DNA from: Heterocephalus glaber
Lineage: Eukaryota; Chordata; Mammalia; Rodentia; Bathyergidae
Length of the DNA stretch: 64,000 nucleotides
Reading direction: 5' to 3'
Assembly (NCBI RefSeq): GCF_000247695.1
Contig: NW_004624784.1
Coordinates: forward strand, 14,523,457 to 14,587,456
Position 1 is the first letter of the stretch, and every line of letters begins with the position of its first letter. Positions 37,601 to 50,850 of this stretch are shown here, one piece after another. A program made the position numbers and the translations under genes. A model generated the notes under the pieces. That model saw nothing but the letters and a program-made list of their open reading frames with translations. It had not been told where the DNA came from and did not search any database.

Positions 37601-39769
37601 CCAATATTAATCTCTTTCCCCAGTGACCTAATTGCCCTGTACCAGGCCTCCTCTCTTAAGGTTCTGCCACCTTGGTCCCTAATGTGGTGGTCCCTAATAC
37701 TACCACACTGGGGACCAAGCCTCTAACTCAAGAACTCTTGGGGAACAAACCACATCCAGCCATATCAGGGTGGGATGAAGTCTGGTGTAGGCAGAGGTGA
37801 CAGGAGTAACAGGTAGGAGGCAGGTGTGGGTGCAAGAGGCAGGCTGGGGAGGAAAGGGCTCTGTAGATGGGAAGCCTCCATACTGAACTCCCTCCACTCA
37901 CCTCCCCTCTGGCCACCTTCTGCTCTAGCTTACAACTCAACAGCCTGGGCCCTGAGGCCTGCAGGGACCTCCGAGACCTACTGCTGCATGACCATTGCCA
38001 AATCACCACCCTGAGGTGAGTACCCTGGGAGAGGTGTTGGAGGGAGGCTCTGGCCATCCTGGTGGCCAGCACAGGTTGAGGGCGACTCCCTGCCTCACAG
38101 CATACCTGGCACAGTTAAGGGAGTGGGAGTCAAGACCCTGTGCAGCCCCCTCACCCAAGTTCATTACAGAACAGGGAGAATGCCACCAGTAATAGGTGCT
38201 AAGAAAGCCTCTCTCCTGGCTAACATCAGCCTGGGAGCAGGGAGGCTGCAGTAATAACTGGGCCACTTGCCTGGTAACAGAGCCATTGATCCCTCCCAGG
38301 ACTCTTTCTGCAGCTTCACAAGGATGACCCTAAGGCTGGGCACTTGCTAGGAGCTCTCAAAGTGTTGGCTGATCTACTAGGATCTTCATTTCTGGTTGGA
38401 GTAAGGGGAGACAAAGGAGGAGCAGAGGGAAGGGGGAGCAGAAGGGAGGAGCCAGAGAGCAGGGAGAAGCATAGGCTGGGGAGGCAGTGAAAAAAGGAAG
38501 ATGGGAAATAGTGGTAAGGAGAGGGAAGGAGAGGAGAGAAGGCAGTCAGGGAGCAAAAGAGATGGAAAGAGGGGGAAGAGGACAGAAGCAGTTCACTTTC
38601 TCTCATGGTCCCTCCTCTGCAGGGGGCATACCCACTGTATCCCTGCTGTCCCCTTCTCCTGGGCCTGCATTTTTTGTACCCAGGCTTGTCTCCACCTCAG
38701 ACTATATCCCATTTGGCTAGCATAGGGCATCTGTCATAACCTTGGGTTGCTTGTGGTCATAGGCTATCTAACAACCCACTGACTGCAGCGGGTGTTGCCC
38801 TGCTGTTGGAGGGGCTGAAGGGAAACACCTCGCTGACACACCTGTCCCTGCTGCACACTGGCCTTGGGGACGAGGGCCTGGAGTTGCTAGCTGCCCAGCT
38901 GGACCACAACCATCAACTGCAGGAGCTGAACGTGGCCTACAATGGTGCTGGTGACAAGGCAGCCCTGGCCCTGGCCAAGGCAGCCTGGGAGCATCCTTCC
39001 CTGGAGCTGCTGCAGTGAGTCCTGTCCCTGGGTCCCAAGGCCCCTGCCCCTCAGTCCTTTCCTCTCCATTGTGTTCTTCCTGCCCCAGGACTGCTCTGAG
39101 CCTGGGCCTGGTATCTGTCCTCTCTTCTTGGATTTTGGCTGACTCCTGCCAACCCAGCCCTGAGGCAACCCATCTTCTCTGTGACTGGCCTTTACCCTGC
39201 CCCAGTTTCCTACTGCCATTTCTCCTAGGGGCTTATTGTCCCTGTCCCACTGAAGTCTCATGTCAGTCCCTGCCTCCCACTGACCAACACCAGCTATCAT
39301 TGATTTAGTGGAAATTCTTACCCAGTTGAGTTTCGCAGCCAGGGGCCGAGTTGGCCATCCTGTCCCTGTCTCCTGACTCTGTGTATCCACCCCTGGGTCC
39401 TCCTTCTCAGAGACCTGATGAGTGTCTGCCCTTCTCTTTCCTGCCAGCCTCTACTTCAATGAGCTGAGCTCAGAGGGCCGCCAGGTCCTTCGAGACTTGG
39501 GGGGCACTGCTGAAGGTGGTACCCGGGTTGTGGCATCGCTGACAGAGGGGGCAGTTGTGTCAGAGTACTGGTCGATGATCCTTAGTGAAGTACAGCGGAA
39601 CCTCAACAGCTGGGATTGGACTCGGGTCCGTCGCCACCTTGAGCTGCTGCTTCGAGATCTGGAAGATAACCGAGGTGCCACCCTTAATCCCTGGCGCAAG
39701 GCCCAGTTGCTTCGAGTGGAGGGTGAGGTCAAGGCCCTCCTAGAGCAGCTGGGAGGCCCTGGGAGCTGA
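28647..39769 (+). CDS. NLRX1: NLRX1, mitochondrial NOD-like receptor family member X1
   Basis: Complete coding region in 9 exons: 28647-28716, 29220-29286, 29726-29814, 30258-30877, 31617-32429, 36656-37251, 37929-38015, 38763-39014 and 39448-39769. The sum is 2916 bases, 971 residues, against about 975 in human. The N-terminus ([15 protein letters not shown]) is basic and amphipathic, as expected for its mitochondrial targeting. NACHT ATPase: Walker [10 protein letters not shown] at about 165-173, followed by the typical KMVLDW. From residue 554 on come the linker and leucine-rich repeats ([31 protein letters not shown]), ending in a helical C-terminal cap. Known role: dampens MAVS/RIG-I and NF-kB signalling at mitochondria, affects ROS and autophagy, and its C-terminal part binds RNA. 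The second NACHT exon begins [13 protein letters not shown]. No frameshift or stop is present, so it should be functional. The start has A at -3 and lies just after an acceptor. Confidence 0.97.
28870..29110 (-). repeat. Probable L2/MIR fragment
   Basis: GAGTGCTGGCCATGTGCCAA and ATATAACAGTGAATAAAAACAG fit an old L2/MIR end inside the first coding intron of NLRX1. Confidence 0.45.
30938..31130 (+). mobile_element. Non-autonomous hAT-type DNA transposon (MITE-like)
   Basis: Begins CAGTGGTGGCAAACCTATGG, a terminal-repeat style of tetrapod hAT elements, and contains TAAAACCTCAGTATTCAGG and GGTACTCGGTCTCTAAAAG. From memory these match the 3' part of the hAT families described in several mammals, including the horizontally transferred SPIN/OC1-like group. 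It has no transposase ORF; the right terminal repeat is degraded after CTCTAAAAG. It lies in the NLRX1 intron between the two NACHT exons. Confidence 0.6.
31175..31355 (+). repeat. MIR SINE
   Basis: TTGTGTGATGCTGAGCAAG, CAAGCTTCAGTTTCTGGTATC and ATGCTCAGTAGTTGCTAG occur in MIR order. Confidence 0.65.
31437..31582 (-). repeat. B1-like SINE close to an NLRX1 acceptor
   Basis: Starts with a 19-base T run and GAGACAGAGTCTTGCTAGG; ends about 35 bases before the exon that starts at 31617, so the branch-point region lies just downstream of it. Confidence 0.8.
32514..32584 (-). repeat. ID-like SINE, tail missing
   Basis: TGATTGAACTTAGGACCTTG to GAGCTACATCCCCGGCCCT. It begins 85 bases after an NLRX1 exon end and lacks the T-rich tail. 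Confidence 0.7.
32585..33170. other. NLRX1 intron, unassigned
   Basis: No recognised repeat or exon in this part of the intron 32430-36655. Confidence 0.35.
33171..33500 (-). repeat. MIR split by a B1-like SINE
   Basis: MIR halves at 33171-33222 and about 33376-33500 (GAAGAAACTGAGGCACAGAA). The B1-like copy, 33225-33372 (-), is bounded by TTATGATCCCTTTATA and TTATGATCCCTATTATA, its target duplication. Confidence 0.75.
33650..33740 (-). repeat. Young ID-like SINE
   Basis: Full-length minus-strand copy with T-rich tail. The insertion point lies between a GCATGTTTTTC and a GAATGTTTTTC. Confidence 0.8.
33770..33995 (+). repeat. MIR SINE, nearly full length
   Basis: AAGAGCAAGGATCTAGCAG, GGGTTCAAATCCCAGGCTCT, GCTGTGTAACTCTTGACAAG, CTTCAGATTCCTCACC, then GAAGACAGTAAGTGCTATT, all in the canonical order. 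Confidence 0.85.
34255..35240. repeat. SINE-rich block in NLRX1 intron
   Basis: ID-like (-) 34270-34335; B1-like (-) 34355-34500; B1-like (+) 34612-34735; young ID-like (+) 34741-34819, flanked by AATAAAAATGGC on both sides; older ID-like (+) 34840-34890; B1-like (+) 34925-35050 with an internal repeat of GGTTCGAGGCCAGGTTGGG; ID-like (+) 35165-35250. Confidence 0.75.
35260..36600. other. NLRX1 intron, mostly unassigned
   Basis: 35310-35420 is L2/MIR-like (TGCCTGCTGTGTGCCAGGCAG). 35938-36010 is an ID-like SINE (+). 36010-36250 is AT-rich. No exon seen before 36656. Confidence 0.45.
37351..37770 (+). mobile_element. MaLR-type LTR (MST/MLT-like)
   Basis: Begins TGTGTATTCACCTATTTTCT, continues AACAAAACACCTGAGGCTAG and TACTTTATAAAGAAAAGAAA, and ends near AACTCTTGGGGAACAAACC. 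These are landmark stretches of mammalian MaLR LTRs. It lies in the NLRX1 intron 37252-37928; no internal coding part. Confidence 0.75.
38016..38762 (+). other. NLRX1 intron, purine-rich, no repeat family recognised
   Basis: 38395-38590 is a GA-rich stretch (GGGAAGGAGAGGAGAGAAGG). No exon. Confidence 0.4.
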
Positions 39770-40575
39770 ACAGTGGCAACTGAGACCTAGCTGTGGGACC
39801 ACTGGCTGGAATTCCTTCCCTTTGGCCCAAACTCCTTCCTGCCTGGCTTATTCTACTCCTTCTAGAAAGGTCCCTGCAGCTGGGCACAGTGGTGCATGTC
39901 TGTGATAGCCCAGTCAATCAGGAGGCTGAGGCAGGAGGATTGCAATTTCAAAACTAGCCTGGGCAACTTAGTGAGACCCTGTCTCAAAATGAAAAACAAA
40001 AAGGGATAGGGTTCTAGTTTAGTGATAAAGTGCTGGCCTAGCATGTGCTGGGCCCTGGGTTCTACTCCCAGAACTAAGGGGAAAAAATTATATATATGTA
40101 TATATATTTTATATATGGAGGCATATATAATGCTGAAGGCAAACCAGTGGGCACAGCTGTGCCAACTGCCCGCTGAGCCATGTTCCCCAGGGCCTGTACA
40201 GTTGGACTTTCCTGAGTCAGAAATAGTGAATTGATGCTTGGTCCTAGGGCTCTGTGGCATGCCTCTTCTCCAATTGGCCAGAAGGACTAAGGATGTGGCA
40301 TTTGGGTGGCCACATTGTGCTGTAGCACCACCACTCATCTCTCCTTCCACTCAAGGAGCCTCTGATTGTGCCTCTGAGAGGCACACTTCTTATGTCTGCC
40401 ATGCCAGGGCCTTCACTCCTGCCTTATGCTCACCTATGGGTACTGAGGATGCCCTCATATTGGTGCTTTCCCTGGCCCTCATGTTCCCTGCACCACACTG
40501 GTACTGATGAGTTGGTGGCCTCCACAGGCAGGTGCACCCCAATTGCTGCTATTAAAAAGCTGTGTGTCTTCCACC
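39770..40575 (+). other. NLRX1: NLRX1 3' UTR (predicted), containing SINEs
   Basis: Runs from the stop to a poly(A) signal at 40551. A B1-like SINE (+) at 39876-39992 and an ID-like SINE (+) at 40000-40078 with an AT-rich tail (TATATATGTATATATATTTT) lie inside it. Confidence 0.6.
40551..40556 (+). terminator. Poly(A) signal ATTAAA for NLRX1
   Basis: Common variant hexamer in GCTATTAAAAAGCTGTGTGTCTT with a TGTGTGTC element right after. It is the only strong candidate between the NLRX1 stop and PDZD3. Confidence 0.6.
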
Positions 40576-41066
40576 TATCGTGCCTCTGCTTCCTGTTTGA
40601 TGCTTCCAAGAAAGGGCACTGTTCTTCGGTTCTTGGTCATTCTGATTAAGCTGCTGACCACTTTCTGTTGGAAGTGGTTACTGGACACTAGGTTCAGAGG
40701 CTACAGGGGCAGGGGAAGGGCACATGTACATGATCCTGGGGTGGGGGTTGGCCATGCTGGGCCATAGAACTCCTGTCTCCCTTCTCATCCTTACCTCTTC
40801 CCCTGAGCTTGCAATCTGCCTTTCTATGAGCAGAGGGGTGATAGGGTTCACTACAGGATCTCTGGAGAAAGTTGGGGCCCAGGAATGGGCAGGAGGAACA
40901 CACACACTTCCCCAGAGGATAAGACTCTCATCGATGTTAACCATTACCCTCTGAGTTCCAAGGCAGCGTCTTCAAGGAGGCGGGACTTGAGAGGGGGTAG
41001 GTGGGAGGGTCAGCTGGTTACAATGGACCTTGTCCCTTGTCTGAGCACTGGGTCACTGATCCAACT
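40557..41066 (+). promoter_or_regulatory. PDZD3 upstream region, HNF1-like site
   Basis: Not a CpG island. GTTAACCATTACC at 40936-40948 matches the HNF1 palindrome GTTAATNATTAAC at 10 of 12 defined positions and lies 75-120 bases before the possible start codons. HNF1 drives many kidney and gut genes, which fits where PDZD3 is known to be expressed. Binding is inferred, not shown. Confidence 0.45.
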
Positions 41067-44000
41067 ATGGAGGCAGCTGCAGGTAGGAGGCTGGGAGATA
41101 TCCTCTGGTGGGCACTTAGGGCAATTGGGGTTGGTGGGCAGGTTGGGAGGCTTTGGGATTAGTGGATACCTGATGCTGGGGCTTGGAACCCCGAGGCAAA
41201 TACACAGCAGTTATGAGGAAAGAAGTGAGTTGACATTTCTGTCTACCTGGTCCACACCCTGCACTGATATGCTTGGATTTATGAGCCAGGACTTGGAAGG
41301 GGAGGGGGAAGACACAACAGCCCTGTTCGTATGGCATTAGTAAAAAGGGAAGACCCTTTTGGAGCAGAACAGAGGGGGCCAGAACTGGGTTTAGGGTTCC
41401 CCAAGTCCTCTCAGTTTATGACCATAGAAGAGGTGTGTGTGTGTGAAAGAGGAATTGCCTTTCCTTTCACCCACTTCTTTGTCCAGTAGATCTTCAGGAC
41501 ACGGCATCATTAACTGTGTAAGTGACACAATGGTTGGGGAAAGGGGGGAAGAAACTGAAGGTAGGGTGGGTCTTCAGTGTCATTAACACTTAAGACAGAG
41601 CCTAGGACTTAAGTCCAGCTTCCAGCTTCTCTTACCTTTCCTGCCTCCTTGCAGGAAGTTTAAATTTAACCCAAAGTTGGGCATTGACAATCCGGTCCTC
41701 TCCCTGGCCGAAGACTACAACTGCTCTGGTAACCCTCTCTCTTGCCCCCTGACAACCATTGGCTTTCCCTGGAGACACCACAGCTCCACACAGCCTCTCA
41801 TCTCCTTGGTAACCATTCACTGTCTCTTTCTGATAGTAACTACGCAGAGATGGGGGTGAGGGCTAGTATGGCCTCCATCCTAGGCACACTGCCCACACAA
41901 TGTTAGCCACATTGCCAACCTCTCTCTTGGTACAGGGGTACCCTGGCAGGAGGCAACAGCTGCCAGTCATGCCATGGACCTGTACTTGGGCTGTGCCCCC
42001 TCCCCTTCCCCTTCCCTGCTGCCTACATTCCCCTCCAGATCCCTGGAATTTGCATCGGCCTCGCTTCTGTCTGTTGAGCAAAGAGGAAGGCAGGAGTTTT
42101 GGTTTTCACCTTCAGCAGCAGCTGGGCAGGGCTGGGCATGTGGTGTGCAGAGTGGAGCCAGGCACCTCTGCCCACTGCCAAGGTCTCCAGGAAGGAGATC
42201 AGATTCTGGCAGTGAACAACAATGTTGTGGAGCACGAGGACCATGTGGTGGTGAGCCTGGGCTGGGCCTCCCTGTAGTAATGGGAGAACATTCCACAGCA
42301 CCTCAGGGAGGGAAGCTGGTCAGCCAGCTCTCTGGCACTATCCTCCATCCTCCCACACCCCAGGATTTAGGGGTGCCCAGGTAGAAAGGATTGGGTAAAG
42401 GCATTAGAGAGCTGGTTTCCACAGTGCAAAATGCAAGTTTCAGGGAGGTCCTGGGAACTGGCAAGGGGGACACCTTCTCTCACCCCACATGCCTCTGTTT
42501 AGGTGGTGCGTCACATCCGGGCCAGCGGTCCCCGGGTGTTGCTGACAGTCTTGGCGAGGCATGTCTATGATGCAGTCCGAGCTCAGCAGGGGAACGATAC
42601 CCACCTCTGTCCTGTCCTAGGCTCAGGGGTCCGGCCCCGGCTGTGCCATGTAGTGAAAGATGAGGGTGGCTTTGGCTTCAGTGTCACTCACGGTGAGCTT
42701 AGAGGCTAAGGGCCATGATTAGAAAGGGGATTGGAGCTGCTGTTCTGGGCAGGCAGCAGACTGGAACTTGCTGTTTTTCATTTTTGATTCCAGGAGCTCA
42801 AGGTCCTTTCTGGCTGGTGCTAAGTACAGGGGGAGCAGCTGAACGGGCAGGGGTGCCCCCTGGGGCCCGGCTGCTGGAAGTGAATGGAGTCAGTGTGGAG
42901 AAGTTCACTCATTACCAGCTCAGCAGGAAGGTACACTGGCTGCAGCCAGTTCCCCCCACCCTCCACCCATCTGAGCAGGGCCCACAGCAGGCAGCCGACT
43001 TCTCTGACTTCTGACTCCTCTGCAGTACCTAACTTCCTCATCTGGAGGTCTGCATTCCTCAACATCCTTCCCTCTCCAGTTTGTGCGAGGCCCTCTCCTT
43101 AGAGCCTCATTTCTGTACCTGGGAGGAGGGGCTGTGAAGAGGTGCCTGCCTCTTCCCTTCCTATCCAGATGGCTGATGCTGGTGCCCTGCTGGGTCCCCA
43201 CAGCTTTGGCAGAGTGGAAAGCAGGTGACTCTGCTGGTGGCAGGGCCAGAGGTGGAGGATCAGTGTCGCCAGCTGGGAATGCCCCTAGCTGCACCCCTGG
43301 CAGAAGGCTGGACACTGCCTGCCAAGCCCCGTTGTCTACACCTAGAGAAGGGGCCCAAGGGCTTTGGGTTCCTGCTCCGGGAGGAGAAGGGCATTGATGG
43401 CCGACTTGGTGAGTAGGAGCCCTGGGAGTGGGTAAGGAAGGTGGGCCTTGGAGTGGGCACACAAGTGCACCTGCATGCTTCTTAGGGCACAAAAGAGGGG
43501 TCCCTCTCTAAGTCCTAGATCCCAGCCTCCTTCTCCTGTGTTCCCCCTGGTGTGAACATGGTGATCTGGGACAGCACAGGGGTGAATTGGGGAGGAGTAG
43601 TGACAATATCTGTGTCCCAGGGCAGTTCCTTCGGGAGGTGGACCCAGGACTGCCAGCTGAGAAGGCTGGGATGCGGGCAGGGGACCGGCTGGTGGCTGTG
43701 GCTGGGGAGAGTGTGGAGGAGCTGGGCCACGGGGAGACTGTATCCCGGATCCGAGAGCAGGGCTCTCGTGTTTCCCTCACTGTCGTCGACCCTGAGGCTG
43801 ACCGCTTCTTCAGCATGGTGGGTGCTGAGGGACAGGGCTAGGGAATGGGCAGGAATGGAGCAGGGCTCAAGTGCAACAGGTTTGCTCCATCTGCACCTCA
43901 GGTTCGCCTGTCCCCACTCCTCTTCTTGGAGAGCACAGAGCCTGCTGCCTCCCCGAAGGCCACTGACTTGACCTCTCCAGTTGAGACTGAGAACCGACCA

Positions 44001-44718
44001 GTGGAACACAAAGCTGGGTCTCCTGGTCCTCCTGGCTCCTGCCAGTGCTTCCTGTACCCTGGGCCTGGTGGTGGCTATGGCTTCCGACTCAGCTGTGTGA
44101 CCAGTGGGCCTTGTCTCTTCATCTCTCAGGTGACCGATGCCCTATGTACCTTGGATTTTTTTTCCATTTTACTTCCCCATCAGCCTACTTCTGCCTCCCT
44201 CCCAGAGCCTTAGAACACCCACCAAACTTCTTCATGCTGTCCCATGTTCTATATGTCCCCCTGTAACCCTAGGTGACCCCTGGAGGCTCAGCTGCCCAGG
44301 CAGGGCTGCAAATGGGAGACGTGGTTCTGGAGGTGAACGGGTATCCCGTGGGTGGTGATAGTGACCTGGAAAGGCTTCAGCAGCTGGCTGAAGCTGAGCC
44401 ACCCCTCTGCCTGACGCTGGCAGCCAGGTCTCAAGAGGGCTTGGAAGCCTGGATTCCCCCAGGGTATGGAGAGGTGAGGAAGAAGAGATAGCTGTTAACA
44501 GCCAGAGGGCAAAGACAAGCCAGTGAAAAGGGCAGATTGGGAGGACTGTGTGGGGTTGCAGGTGGGGACTTCAGGTCACGAGAGGTGGGACTCATGGAGT
44601 AAGTCCTAATCCTGGACATTTCAGGACAGGTCGGGCCAAGGAAAGGGAACTGTTGTGCTCCAGGAACAACCTTTTTCTCTCTATGTAGGACCGGGCTCTG
44701 GCCTCAGATCTGCTGTAG
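41067..44718 (+). CDS. PDZD3: PDZD3 (NHERF4/IKEPP), four-PDZ scaffold protein
   Basis: Coding exons: 41067-41082, 41487-41517, 41655-41728, 42039-42250, 42503-42692, 42794-42930, 43204-43408, 43621-43817, 43902-44129, 44273-44473 and 44689-44718; 1521 bases, 506 residues, all phases close. Four PDZ domains at about 49-128, 157-237, 262-345 and 402-480 carry the carboxylate-binding loops SFGFHL, GFGFSV, GFGFLL and YGFRL. The protein ends DRALASDLL. Known role: apical scaffold in intestine and kidney that binds guanylyl cyclase C and reduces its activity, and binds transporters and channels such as TRPV5/6. The first coding exon is only 16 bases (M-E-A-A-A), inferred from phase; a different start at 41023 with an acceptor 11 bases later also gives an open frame (517 residues). 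From residue 16 on the model is firm. Confidence 0.93.
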
Positions 44719-44987
44719 AACAGCCCTACTTGGCACAGATCTATGGAGCAGCTTTCCCATTTCCATTCTGCTCAGAGTGGGAGCTGGAGGACTCCAAGGC
44801 ACCACCGACAGGACTGCCCAGGGCTCCTTCCCCTCCCATGGGCTCCCTTCCAGCTGAGAATGTGGTCAGAGGCCATGTGAAGAAGGCCCATGAAGAGGCC
44901 TGAGGCTCCAGGGAATGCTGTGGGAACTTCAGAGAGCTGCACACCAGGATGAAGCTCCTGAGGAGGGGCGCTGTGGGGCTGGCAAGG

Positions 44988-44993
44988 ATTAAA
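44988..44993 (+). terminator. Poly(A) signal ATTAAA for PDZD3
   Basis: In GGCAAGGATTAAAACC, 270 bases after the stop. The next gene converges from the other side within about 400 bases, so the 3' end should be near here. Confidence 0.6.
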
Positions 44994-45364
44994 ACCATTT
45001 GGAAGCTGACTACGGTGTGGTACAAGAATTCAGAGACTAGTTACACCCTCCCTTGTGGACACCTGAGAATTGTAAGGGCGGGTGCCTAGTTACTACCATG
45101 TCCAGTTATAGGAATGGCCTTTTCTTGTAAATCTCGCTGTCTTTGTGGGTTTTTTGGGAAAGGGAGAGGTAGTTTGAGGACTCAAAAAGGACCTAGGCTC
45201 AAGGGATGGGATCCAGTTTCTGTAGGAGAGGAGTTGAGACCTCATCTGTCAGATTTCTCTCCTGTCACTCAGGCTTTGGGATATGGGTCAACTCAGACTG
45301 GAAGTGTGCTTCCTCCCCACCAAAGGCTAAGCCCATAGCTCTGCTGAGTTCTACATCAACATAC

Positions 45365-45370
45365 TTTATT
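45365..45370 (-). terminator. Poly(A) signal AATAAA for CCDC153
   Basis: Read on the minus strand as AATAAAGTATG, 32 bases after the stop codon. The 3' UTR is therefore very short. Confidence 0.8.
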
Positions 45371-45401
45371 GCTGGGCCCCGGAAACTAGAGGCCAATAGC
45401 C

Positions 45402-48783
<3,382 letters not shown>

Positions 48784-49260
48784 GTCCTGGGGGAGGAAGG
48801 ACTTGGTGTGTAGGGCTAGACGCAGGGATGCTTTCCTGACCCCTGGAAGGAACCAGGAGTCTCAGGAGAGGCACTCTAGTCTCCAAGTCTGTCTCACACT
48901 TTCCGGAAGTGCTTGGTCTCCTGGGAACCATGGGCGGGGCTGGGGTCGGGGCAGGATGGCTCTATGTACAGAAGTCACTCCTCTCATCCCTCTTTTAGAG
49001 AAAGTCTCTGAACCTGGTCCTCTCCCTCTCCCCATCATCCCACCCCCTGTCGGATCCTCTGTCTCTGTCTCTCCCTTAGTGTGAGGTCTCTCCGTGGAGT
49101 GCCCCACCCACAGGGAAGGGCTGTGAGCCCAAGCAGGTGGAGCCTGAGGAGGAGCCTGGCCCTGGGAGCCAATCCAGGATGGCAAAATTCCCCGAGGGCA
49201 GGACTGAGAACGGAGGGCTGGGTTTCTGGAGGCTGCCTGTTGTCCAGGCAACTGGGAAAC
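48784..49260 (-). promoter_or_regulatory. CCDC153 promoter region with X-box, CCAAT, ETS and GC box
   Basis: Upstream of the minus-strand ATG: CCGGAAGT (ETS type) 48903-48910, GGGCGGGGC (Sp1 type) 48932-48940, CCAAT 49169-49173, and GTTGTCCAGGCAAC at 49239-49252, two inverted half-sites like the RFX X-box. RFX factors with FOXJ1 control motile-cilia genes, so the X-box fits this gene. Start site not determined; the region is GC-rich but not a strong CpG island. Confidence 0.55.
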
Positions 49261-50370
49261 ACGGAGTTTACAGGCAGGTGCAATGGGCAAATCAGCTCAC
49301 CAAATAGGAAGGTCCTGGCGGGTCAATTCTTCCCTTGTCCCCAAGTCCTAAGTATAGTTTGGAGAGAAAAAGTGTTGTTGCTGATTAGCTATGACTCACT
49401 TCTAGGTAGGCACTGCTGCAGGAAAAGGACTGTCGGGAGCCATCTTGGGCAGTTTACATCCTGGGGTCCTCTTAGCAAGATGACATTATTAGGCTTAAAA
49501 CTGAAGAGCCCTTCAGAAAAGCATTGCGCAGTATATGAGGGAAACAAATGCAGGAGCAGATAGTGAAAAGAATGTTCCATTTCAGATAAATGAGAACGGA
49601 AAAGTGCACCTGTGGAGTCCACCGTGCTAACCCAGTAGAATGTAGATGTCAGGAAAAGGGACTGGTTAGAGACGAGAGGTGAGATAAGAGTTCCCTCTCC
49701 GATTGAACTTGGGCAAGCTAGTTAATTTTGCTCAGTCTCATGGGCTTTAAATCTTTGATTTTGTGACTCCTGAAAGTCCTGGGTTTTAGCTGGGTATTTA
49801 CAAGCACTCCCGCAATGCTTAATTTATTGCCTCACTTCCCCTCTTTCCCACGTGGTTATCCTCGGACAGGTGCTGAGGAGCGACCTTGGGAGGCTCCCTG
49901 CCTGCACAGACTTGGTGGCGCTCCCTCTAGTGGATGTGCTTGACCTCCTGGGTCTCTTGACCTTTTTTTTTTTTTTCTCCTCAAATTATTGAACAGTGAA
50001 TGACTGAGCAGATCACATTGGGGATGCTTCCTGGCATCATGCTAGTGCCAAAAGTGGTTGCAAAAATGAATTTGGGGCAGAGAGTATGATGAGTGGCTTG
50101 CTCTTGGAAGACAACGTCCCCACCCCAGCCCAGTGCCACCCTGGAGCCTTGCCATCCATTCCTGTCCACTGCCTGGAGCTCTGGGCAGCAAACTGACTAG
50201 AATGAAAACAACAGGAACTTCAGAGTTTTTCTCCTTGTGGATTAAGGGACCTGCAGACTCGATTCCTAGGCACTTCTCTCCATCCTTATCCCCTTCCACG
50301 TTTTTAGTCAACTCTTCATTGTCAGAAGCAGGTCTGCAGAAATAGACACAAGATCTGAGAATGGCTGCCT
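49261..50370. other. Intergenic CCDC153-CBL, unassigned
   Basis: No exon or clear repeat. A YY1-type GCCATCTTG occurs at 49439-49447. A 14-base T run is at 49964-49977. Confidence 0.4.
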
Positions 50371-50850
50371 CTGGCCAGGCATGGTCATATAATAACAGCG
50401 CTTGGAAGGCTGAGGCAGGAGGATTGAGAATTGGAGGCTAGCCTGAGCATCACTATGAGATCCTGTAACAACAACAACAACAACAAAACAACAACAACAG
50501 CAATTTGTCCCTGGGAAGCAGGAATAGTCAGACAGAGGCTGCTACAAGTTTATATGACCCTTTGGTGGCTGCAGGGTATTTCTCTTACTCTTTGGACATT
50601 TTATAGAGTGAAGAAAAGGGCCAGGCTTCTCCTTCCAATGTTTACAGGTCCTGTAATTCAGCACTGAGTTAAATTTATGCACATCAGACAGGCAGGTGTG
50701 GTGCTGCATGCCTGTAATCCCAGCATTTGGGAGGCTGAGGCAGGAGGATTACTGTGAGTTCGAGGCAGCCTGAAGTACAGATAGGGAGACCCTGTCTCAA
50801 GAGAAACAACAACAACAACAACAACAACAACAAAAGGACCCTGTCTTAAA
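50371..50850 (+). repeat. Two B1-like SINEs with (CAA)n tails
   Basis: 50375-50462 followed by (AAC)n 50466-50500; 50695-50805 followed by (AAC)n 50806-50833. Same orientation, same tail type, different bodies. Confidence 0.75.
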
